Assembly: GCA_013815575.1 (NCBI GenBank)
Contig: JACDFX010000096.1
Coordinates: 1,434-6,775, forward strand
DNA length: 5,342 nt
Origin: Rubrobacter sp.
Lineage (GTDB): Bacteria; Actinomycetota; Rubrobacteria; Rubrobacterales; Rubrobacteraceae
Direction: 5' to 3'
Shown: positions 1 through 4,465 of the stretch, one piece after another
Position numbering within the stretch: position 1 is the stretch's first letter
How the letters are laid out: each line of letters opens with the position of its first letter
The notes under the pieces: generated by a model
The model's database searches: none
The model's input: the letters and a program-made list of their open reading frames with translations, nothing else
Told to the model about the DNA's origin: nothing
Position numbers and translations under genes: made by a program

Positions 1-702
1 GAGGTCAGGGCGAACTGGAAGACGCTCGTCGAGAACAACCGGGAGTGCTACCACTGCCGCGTGAGCCACCCGGAGTTCTGCACGTCCAACTACGACCTCG
101 GGCTGCCGGGCGACACCCGCAGCGACGACGGCTTCGACGCGACCCTGGAGAGCGAGTACGCGCGCTGGCGGGACCTCGGCCTCGCGCCAGAGGAGATCAG
201 CTTCCCAGACGGCGCCCCCTACCGCGTCTCCCGCCTGCCTCTGAAAGAGGGCTTCCTCACCGAAAGCCTGGACGGCGGCCTCGTGGCACCGCTTATGGGA
301 GACCTCACGGACCCCGCGACGGGCAGCCTGCGCGTCATCACCCTCCCGAACTTCTGGGCCCACGCCAATTGCGACTACGCCATGACGACCCGCCTGCTGC
401 CGGCCGGCCCGGATCTCACGCACGTGGAGGTCTGCTTTCTCGTCCGGAATGACGCGGTCGAGGGCGTCGACTACGACCCCGAAAGGGTGGCCGCCGTGTG
501 GCGGGCTACCTGCGAGCAGGACTGGGAGCTTTGCGAGAATAACTACGCCGGCATCAAGTCCGTGGCCTACGAACCGGGCCCATTCTCCGAGGTCACGGAG
601 GGCTCCGTCGAGTCGTTCGTGCGGTGGTACCTTGACCAACTGGGCGACGCCGGCGGCCCGCACCGCGGAACCGCAACGCGCCCCGTGTCCGTGGTCTCGT
701 AG
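1..702 (+). CDS. Rieske non-heme iron oxygenase alpha subunit, catalytic C-terminal part (5' truncated by window)
   Basis: The frame is open from base 1 and stops at TAG 700-702, giving 233 visible residues. The N-terminal Rieske [2Fe-2S] domain (normally about the first 150 residues) lies outside the window. Visible residues 5-26 carry the catalytic-domain signature NWKTLVENNRECYHC followed by SHPEF, so His18 and His23 are the expected mononuclear-iron histidines. Asp174 in the EQDWELCEN segment is the expected acidic third ligand. Residues after it (AYEPGPFSEVTEG, then FVRWYLDQL) fit the usual C-terminal end of the family. Known relatives use electrons from a separate reductase to hydroxylate or N-demethylate small substrates such as glycine betaine, stachydrine, carnitine or aromatics. 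Substrate cannot be assigned here, although the YHC/HPEF type resembles the quaternary-amine oxygenases. No reductase gene is visible. The nitrilase-like gene follows closely on the same strand, suggesting co-transcription. The family call is secure; the substrate is open. Confidence 0.93.
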   Translation, partial: EVRANWKTLVENNRECYHCRVSHPEFCTSNYDLGLPGDTRSDDGFDATLESEYARWRDLGLAPEEISFPDGAPYRVSRLPLKEGFLTESLDGGLVAPLMGDLTDPATGSLRVITLPNFWAHANCDYAMTTRLLPAGPDLTHVEVCFLVRNDAVEGVDYDPERVAAVWRATCEQDWELCENNYAGIKSVAYEPGPFSEVTEGSVESFVRWYLDQLGDAGGPHRGTATRPVSVVS

Positions 703-757
703 CGGGATCCAGCGGGGCGAGGTTTTGGCGCGAGGGATAGACATCGGACCACCCGGC

Positions 758-1582
758 GTGCCCGGAGACGCGCACCCGCGCGTGGCCGCCCTTCACCTCC
801 AACCGGAGCCGGGGGACGTCCAGGGGAACCTCCTGCTGGCGGAGCGCGCCGTAACCGCGGCCAAACGCGCGCACCCGGCGCTCCAGTGGGTAGTATTGCC
901 CGAGCTCTTCACCACCGGGTACGCAGGCCTCCGAACCATCCACCACCACGCCGAGAGCGCGGAGCGCGGAGCGAGCGCCGCGTTCTTCGCCTCCCTGGCC
1001 CGCCGCCTCGGCCTGTACATAGCCTACGGCTTCCCCGAGAGGCACCGGTCGGGCGAACTCTCGGACAGCGCGAACTTCATCGGGCCGCGGGGGCTCCTGC
1101 TGACCTACAGAAAGCGGCAGCTCGTGTGGACCACCGACGAGCCCGGGGTGTTCGTTCCCGGACGCGAGATCCCCGTGGTCCAGGCGGGCGGGGCGCGCGT
1201 CGCACTCGTCATCTGCTGGGACCTCGGCTCCCCGGAGGCCGTGCGTGAGGCCGCGCTCGCGGGGGCGGACCTCATCCTGGCCCCGGCGGGCTGGCGGTAT
1301 CCGTGGGGCCGGCAGTACGAGCTGGCGTGCGCCGCCCGAGCCCTCGATAACGCCGTCTACCTGGCGAGCGCGAACCAACTGGGCGACTACCCCGAAGCCG
1401 GCTTCGACACCCCCGGCGGCGTCTACGGCCCGGACGGCGACCGCGTCTGCGAACGCACGGACACCGGGAGCGTCGCCGAGATAGACCTCAGCCTGCCCGC
1501 ACGCTGGCGGGGCCTCTTCGGCAGCACCATCCCGGGGCACGCCGGAACGCTGACGCCACAACCTCTGGTCGGAAGTGTTTGA
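758..1582 (+). CDS. Nitrilase-superfamily carbon-nitrogen hydrolase
   Basis: A predicted cytosolic C-N hydrolase that cleaves an amide, nitrile or carbamoyl bond through a Cys thioester. With the GTG start at 758 it is 274 residues, normal for the family. The catalytic set is complete: Glu49 (VVLPELFTTGY), Lys119 (LTYRKRQL), the accessory Glu128 (TTDEPGVFVPG) and the nucleophile Cys153 (ALVICWDLGSPE). The family strand after the nucleophile (ADLILAPAGW) and the SANQ segment are also present. The start is uncertain. TTG 725 has a GGGGCGAGG stretch just upstream but only 2 nt of spacing from its GAGG. GTG 758 has no clear Shine-Dalgarno. GTG 782 begins directly at the first conserved strand (VAALHLQP) with GGAGA 13 nt upstream. 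The protein could therefore be 266, 274 or 285 residues. The gene starts 22-79 nt after the oxygenase stop on the same strand, so the two probably share a transcript. The substrate (amidase, omega-amidase or N-carbamoyl hydrolase type) is not resolved. Confidence 0.88.
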   Translation: MPGDAHPRVAALHLQPEPGDVQGNLLLAERAVTAAKRAHPALQWVVLPELFTTGYAGLRTIHHHAESAERGASAAFFASLARRLGLYIAYGFPERHRSGELSDSANFIGPRGLLLTYRKRQLVWTTDEPGVFVPGREIPVVQAGGARVALVICWDLGSPEAVREAALAGADLILAPAGWRYPWGRQYELACAARALDNAVYLASANQLGDYPEAGFDTPGGVYGPDGDRVCERTDTGSVAEIDLSLPARWRGLFGSTIPGHAGTLTPQPLVGSV

Positions 1583-1703
1583 CGAGAGTAACTCCCACGA
1601 ACCGCGCTCTCAGCGGGCAGACTGTCGCCGATAGCGTTCGCAAAGTGATTCAACTTCTTTGCAAGCCCGTCCAGGTGCTGGCTTGGGATAGCGCGCTGAC
1701 CTT

Positions 1704-1727
1704 CGGCCCCGGTGGGCCGCGCCGGCC
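1704..1727. terminator. Possible GC-rich hairpin in the convergent gap (weak)
   Basis: The 184-nt gap between the convergent hydrolase and methyltransferase genes holds a perfect 6-bp stem, CGGCCC 1704-1709 pairing with GGGCCG 1714-1719 over the loop CGGT. Overlapping it is an alternative 5-bp stem, GGCCG 1715-1719 with CGGCC 1723-1727. Neither is followed by a T-run on either strand, so this is not a standard intrinsic terminator. Its position between converging genes is the main support, and such stems arise by chance in GC-rich DNA. Confidence 0.2.
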
Positions 1728-1766
1728 TTCAAGTTCCGGTTTGGCGCTCGCGAATTCGGGGCCGCA

Positions 1767-2660
1767 TCAGTAATCCAGGGCGCCGGAAGCCCCGAACAGC
1801 TCGTCCACCGATACCCTCGAAGCCTCCTCGGCCGGGCGGGAGAGGTAGAGGTCGGCGTGATACCAGCCTTCCTCTTCCTTGCCCGCGGGGTTCACGCCCA
1901 CCTTCGCCAGCTCCCTCAGGACGTGTTCGCGCTCGGCGGCATCGGCGAAGCGGCGCTGCGGGAAGGTCCGGGCTGCGAACTTCTGCGTAACGAGGCCGTG
2001 GTCCGAGAACAGGGCCGAGAGCGGGTCGTAGTCCACCAGTCGGGCCGGCAGGGTCGCGACCCACGGCGCCCGACCGTCCGGGCGGGCCTCCGAAACGGAC
2101 TTCAGGACGCGGTCGAAGGTTCGCTCCCAGACGTAGCCCACGCCGCCGGTGACGGTGACGATCCCGACGTTCCCGACGGCCTTCCGGAAGGCTTCCGACG
2201 GGTCAGACGTCTCGAAATCCTCCCCGAAACCCGCCTCCAACAACCCGGCCCGAAGCGCGTACCTGACGGCGTTCGAGGCCGAGTCCGCGCCGACGACCTC
2301 GGGCGGCGAGGGATGCCTGAGTTCTGCGTAGAACGGCCGGTCGGCGCCCAGGAGCTCCTCGGTCGAGAGACCGGCCAGCTCCGGGGAGGCGTAGTGGGCG
2401 TAGAGGTCTTTTAGGGTCAGGTCGTGGCCGAGCAGGGCGGCGTTGACACCGTAGGAGCAGCAGAGGTCGAGGATACCGTCCGGGCCGTCCCCTCTCCGAA
2501 CCTCCCCCAACAGGACCGGGAAGAGGCGGCGGGCGTGCTCGGGGGCCAGGTAATCCAGGGAGCCCAAAGCCTCGAAGTACCCCCTGGGGTCGGGCAGGTC
2601 GTAGACGTGGTCGAAGTTCGCCTTGCTCTCCTCGTTGTGCCTGGCGTAGGGGTTCGACAC
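1767..2660 (-). CDS. Class I SAM-dependent methyltransferase-like protein
   Basis: A 297-residue protein starting at GTG 2660-2658, with a strong AGGAGG (plus-strand CCTCCT 2671-2676) 10 nt upstream, and ending at TGA 1769-1767. The Rossmann methyltransferase core is recognisable. Motif I is ILDLCCSYGVN at residues 63-73, the SAM-binding glycine loop. A strand with a terminal acid (VVGADSASNAVRYALRAG, about 122-139, Asp126) fits the second strand, and IVTVTGGVGYV at 167-177 fits a later core strand. About 45 residues (80-120) separate motif I from the second strand, longer than in a minimal fold. The N-terminus (SNPYARHNEESKANFDHVYD) has no signal peptide or membrane segment, so the protein is probably cytosolic. 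The acceptor substrate is unknown. It is transcribed divergently from the beta-keto acid cleavage gene across a 132-nt shared control region, which makes joint regulation plausible but unproven. It could also be a methyltransferase-fold protein with another role. Confidence 0.75.
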   Translation of the reverse strand: MSNPYARHNEESKANFDHVYDLPDPRGYFEALGSLDYLAPEHARRLFPVLLGEVRRGDGPDGILDLCCSYGVNAALLGHDLTLKDLYAHYASPELAGLSTEELLGADRPFYAELRHPSPPEVVGADSASNAVRYALRAGLLEAGFGEDFETSDPSEAFRKAVGNVGIVTVTGGVGYVWERTFDRVLKSVSEARPDGRAPWVATLPARLVDYDPLSALFSDHGLVTQKFAARTFPQRRFADAAEREHVLRELAKVGVNPAGKEEEGWYHADLYLSRPAEEASRVSVDELFGASGALDY

Positions 2661-2686
2661 CCTTCTCGTCCCTCCTCTAGAACGGC

Positions 2687-2746
2687 CGACGAACGGGCCT
2701 GGGATGTGCCGCCCTATTCTACGCGACCGTTTGCGGCGGTTCGTCG
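2687..2746. repeat. 8-bp inverted repeat spanning the divergent promoter region
   Basis: CGACGAAC at 2687-2694 is the exact reverse complement of GTTCGTCG at 2739-2746. The 44-nt spacer contains the candidate -10 of the leftward promoter and the candidate -35 of the rightward one. The arms could be operator half-sites for a regulator controlling both genes by looping, but 8-bp GC-rich repeats can occur by chance. Confidence 0.3.
2716..2721 (-). promoter_or_regulatory. Candidate -10 element for the methyltransferase-like gene
   Basis: Read on the minus strand this is TAGAAT, matching the TATAAT consensus at 5 of 6 positions. It lies about 55 nt upstream of the GTG start, in one of the few A/T-rich spots of this gap. 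No good -35 is found 16-18 nt upstream (CGAACC or ACGAAC at best), so it may need an activator or another sigma factor, or may be chance. Confidence 0.3.
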
Positions 2747-2759
2747 TCGCCCCTACTAT
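2731..2759 (+). promoter_or_regulatory. Candidate sigma-70-type promoter for the beta-keto acid cleavage gene
   Basis: TTGCGG (2731-2736, 3 of 6 matches to TTGACA) and TACTAT (2754-2759, 4 of 6 matches to TATAAT) are separated by exactly 17 nt. Transcription would start near 2766, leaving a leader of roughly 27 nt that contains the AAGGAG ribosome site at 2781-2786. It partly overlaps the leftward promoter region. Confidence 0.35.
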
Positions 2760-2792
2760 TGGTCAGGGAACCGACAGGGAAAGGAGAACGGC

Positions 2793-3722
2793 GTGGAGAA
2801 GGTAATCATCAGCGCGGCGATCACGGGGGGCATGACGGTGCCGGGCCAGAGCGCGGCCATACCGGTTACGCCTGACGAGATCGTCGAGTCAGCGGTAGGC
2901 GCCCATGAGGCCGGCGCCACCATCGTCCACCTCCACGTCCGCGAGCCCGAGTCGGGCAAGCCGAGCTCGGACATCGGGCTCTTCCGCGAGGTTGTCTCGG
3001 GCATCAAGGAGCGGTGCGACGTGATCGTGCAGCCCACCACCGGTGGCGGCAAGGGCATGTCGCTCGAAGAACGCGCCGCCGTCCTCCCCGAACTCCAACC
3101 CGAGATGGCGACCTTCAATACCGGCTCCTTCAACTTCGGCCTCTTCCCCATCGCCGAACGGGGTGATCCCGGAGCCTTCGAGGAGTGGGAGGTGGACTAC
3201 CTGGAAGGTACCCGCGACTACATCTTCCGCAACACCTTCGCCGACATGGAGAAGGTCTGCGCCATGTTCCGCGAGGCTGGCGCGAAACCCGAACTCGAAG
3301 CCTACGACGTCGGCCACCTCTACAACATCAAGTACCTGGTGGACAAGGGCCTGCTGGACCTGCCCGTCCACGTCCAGTTCGTGCTCGGCGTCATGGGCGC
3401 AAACGCCGCCACCATAGACCAGTTCATGCACATGCGCCGCACCGCCACCGACCTCTTCAGCGACGACCTCACCTGGTCGGCGGCCGGCGTCGGCTACCCG
3501 GCCGAGTACCACCTCGCAGCCATGTGCCTCATGCTCGGCGGCCACGTCCGCGTCGGCCTCGAAGACAACCTCCGCGTCAGCCGTAAGAAGCGGGCCGAAA
3601 CCAACGCGGAGCTCGTCGAGAAGGCCGTCGCCCTCGCCGCCATGTTCGACCGCGAGCCCGCCACCCCGGACGAAGCCCGCGAAGCCTTCGGGCTCAAGGG
3701 CCGCGGCGCCGTTTCCTTCTAG
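2793..3722 (+). CDS. Beta-keto acid cleavage enzyme (BKACE, DUF849; Kce-like)
   Basis: A 309-residue cytosolic TIM-barrel enzyme. The family cleaves a beta-keto acid with acetyl-CoA, giving acetoacetate and a new acyl-CoA; 3-keto-5-aminohexanoate (lysine fermentation) and dehydrocarnitine are known substrates. GTG 2793 is chosen because AAGGAG (2781-2786) lies 6 nt upstream and the protein then begins directly with the first barrel strand, EKVIISAAITGG. The zinc site is visible: His46 and His48 in TIVHLHVRE, plus Glu257 followed by Asp258 in VGLEDNL. The QPTTGGG loop (80-86) and LEAYDVGHLYN (168-178) match substrate and CoA-site segments of Kce. A stretch at about 122-150 (with WEVDYLEGTRDYIF) seems to be an insertion relative to the roughly 275-residue Kce. 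The gene faces away from the methyltransferase-like gene, and the toxin-antitoxin module follows 77 nt after its stop. The family is secure; the substrate is not. Automatic naming as 3-keto-5-aminohexanoate cleavage protein would over-specify it. Confidence 0.92.
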   Translation: MEKVIISAAITGGMTVPGQSAAIPVTPDEIVESAVGAHEAGATIVHLHVREPESGKPSSDIGLFREVVSGIKERCDVIVQPTTGGGKGMSLEERAAVLPELQPEMATFNTGSFNFGLFPIAERGDPGAFEEWEVDYLEGTRDYIFRNTFADMEKVCAMFREAGAKPELEAYDVGHLYNIKYLVDKGLLDLPVHVQFVLGVMGANAATIDQFMHMRRTATDLFSDDLTWSAAGVGYPAEYHLAAMCLMLGGHVRVGLEDNLRVSRKKRAETNAELVEKAVALAAMFDREPATPDEAREAFGLKGRGAVSF

Positions 3723-3762
3723 CGCCGGTGACACTACGCCCAACACCTGACGGCCGGAGTGA

Positions 3763-3771
3763 TGTTAGACT
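3763..3771 (+). promoter_or_regulatory. Candidate extended -10 promoter of the toxin-antitoxin operon
   Basis: TG 3763-3764, one spacer base, then TAGACT 3766-3771 (4 of 6 to TATAAT) fits an extended -10, which can work without a good -35; none is obvious at 16-18 nt. Transcription would begin near 3778, inside the palindromic operator, so a bound repressor would block it. Confidence 0.35.
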
Positions 3772-3786
3772 AGTTTCAGACTAGTC
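3768..3786. promoter_or_regulatory. 19-bp palindromic operator of the toxin-antitoxin operon
   Basis: The segment is a near-perfect interrupted palindrome. GACTAGT (3768-3774) is mirrored by ACTAGTC (3780-3786), with one further matched pair and one mismatch pair around the central base. Because each arm contains the self-complementary ACTAGT, the element also reads as a direct repeat of AGACTAGT (3767-3774 and 3778-3785) with an 11-bp period, about one helical turn. It overlaps the candidate -10 and ends exactly where the AGGAGG ribosome site of the antitoxin begins (3787-3792). This is what is expected for autorepression by an antitoxin dimer or toxin-antitoxin complex. The regulator is inferred from position. 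Confidence 0.65.
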
Positions 3787-3799
3787 AGGAGGTTTACTG

Positions 3800-4042
3800 A
3801 TGAAGACGGTCGGGTCCTACGAGGCGAAGACGCACCTACCCAGGCTATTAGACGAGGTGGCCGGTGGAGAGGAGATAACAATCACCAAGCACGGGGTTCC
3901 GGTGGCCGTACTCATCCCTCCCCCGGAAAAGAAACGCAGGAGCACGAGAGAGGTGATCGAGGAGCTCAGAGAATTCCGCAAAGGCAACACCCTGGGCGGT
4001 CTGAAGATCAAAGACCTCATAGAGGAGGGAAGGCGTTTTTAG
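3800..4042 (+). CDS. Phd/YefM-family type II antitoxin
   Basis: An 80-residue protein with ATG 3800 placed 7 nt after a perfect AGGAGG (3787-3792). Residues 1-42 have the Phd/YefM DNA-binding fold: the start VGSYEAKTHLPRLLDEV, the turn GGEEITITKHG and the strand VPVAVLIPP. Residues 48-80 are a charged helical tail (STREVIEELREFRKG, then KIKDLIEEGRRF) of the kind that wraps around and inhibits the partner toxin. It is expected to neutralise the PIN toxin encoded next and to repress its own promoter by binding the palindrome at 3768-3786. Its stop TAG (4040-4042) shares one base with the toxin start, so translation is probably coupled. Codon use is unlike the neighbours: CTA-TTA at residues 16-17 and several AGA, AGG and ATA codons, suggesting recent acquisition. 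The pairing of a Phd-type antitoxin with a VapC-type toxin is common. Confidence 0.9.
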   Translation: MKTVGSYEAKTHLPRLLDEVAGGEEITITKHGVPVAVLIPPPEKKRRSTREVIEELREFRKGNTLGGLKIKDLIEEGRRF

Positions 4043-4452
4043 TGCCTTTCGTGCTGGACAACTCGGTTGCCGTGGCCTGGGGTTTTGAGGACGAAGACAG
4101 CGCGTACGCAGACAGAACATTGGGACTCCTCGATGCCGACCCGGCCGTGGCGCCGGCGGTTTGGCCGTTGGAGGTCGCCAACGCGATCTTGGTGGGCGAA
4201 CGGCGGGGTCGTTTGTCGGCGGCGGACACCGCCCGGTTTCTGGAGCTATTGGGCGGACTGCCTATCGCGGTGGAGGACGCCGCGTTGACGGGAGCCCTCG
4301 GGGCGGTGCTGGACGTAGGGCGAACGTACGGCCTGACAAGCTACGACGCATCCTACCTGGAGCTCGCGATGCGCCGCGGCCTCCCGCTCGCCACGCTGGA
4401 CGGACGCCTGGCCGACGCCGCCGGACGGGCGGGCGTGGAACTCGTAGAGTAG
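4042..4452 (+). CDS. vapC: VapC-type PIN-domain ribonuclease toxin
   Basis: A 136-residue PIN-domain protein, typical VapC length. The family cleaves RNA, commonly tRNA or rRNA, in a Mg2+-dependent way and arrests growth until neutralised by its antitoxin. The acidic active-site residues are all present: Asp6 (FVLDNSV), Glu44 (WPLEVANAI), Asp102 (TSYDASYLELA) and Asp120 (LATLDGRLADAA), so the toxin looks intact. GTG 4042 is chosen because it overlaps the antitoxin stop by one base (TAGTG), has a purine-rich GGGAAGG (4027-4033) 8 nt upstream, and puts the first catalytic Asp at the usual position 6. It would be translated from the antitoxin transcript and repressed with it. Its stop is only 13 nt from the end of the converging dehydrogenase gene. 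The RNA target cannot be predicted from sequence. The gene symbol is the family name only. Confidence 0.9.
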   Translation: MPFVLDNSVAVAWGFEDEDSAYADRTLGLLDADPAVAPAVWPLEVANAILVGERRGRLSAADTARFLELLGGLPIAVEDAALTGALGAVLDVGRTYGLTSYDASYLELAMRRGLPLATLDGRLADAAGRAGVELVE

Positions 4453-4465
4453 CGTGCCTGGAGGT

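Noticed and set aside
449..757. In-frame N-terminal extension of the C-N hydrolase back to an ATG at 449
   Set aside because: It overlaps the oxygenase in another frame and yields Arg/Pro/Ser-rich noise. The nitrilase fold begins around residue 9 of the GTG-758 product.
593..1561. Long open frame on the minus strand opposite the hydrolase gene (about 320 codons)
   Set aside because: Its translation is low-complexity Arg/Ala/Gly/Pro-rich with no recognisable domain, and the plus strand there encodes a hydrolase with a complete catalytic set. Long antisense frames are expected in GC-rich DNA.
2424..2792. In-frame N-terminal extension of the BKACE protein by about 120 residues
   Set aside because: It runs antisense through the methyltransferase-like gene and the divergent promoters, is unlike the family, and the GTG at 2793 has a good ribosome site and starts at the first barrel strand.
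2889..3746. Long open frame on the minus strand opposite the BKACE gene (about 285 codons)
   Set aside because: It mirrors the GC3-biased codons of the real gene and gives a Val/Glu/Gly/Ala-rich translation with no motif. The plus-strand frame carries conserved zinc ligands.
3723..3760. Possible terminator after the BKACE gene (GGTG 3727-3730 with CACC 3744-3747)
   Set aside because: The stem is only 4 bp over a 13-nt loop with no T-run; too weak to annotate.
3768..3786. Resemblance of the ACTAGT pair to a TrpR (trp) operator
   Set aside because: The trp operator has its ACTAGT units 8 bp apart, whereas here they are 11 bp apart, and the site sits directly before an autoregulating antitoxin gene with no tryptophan genes in view.
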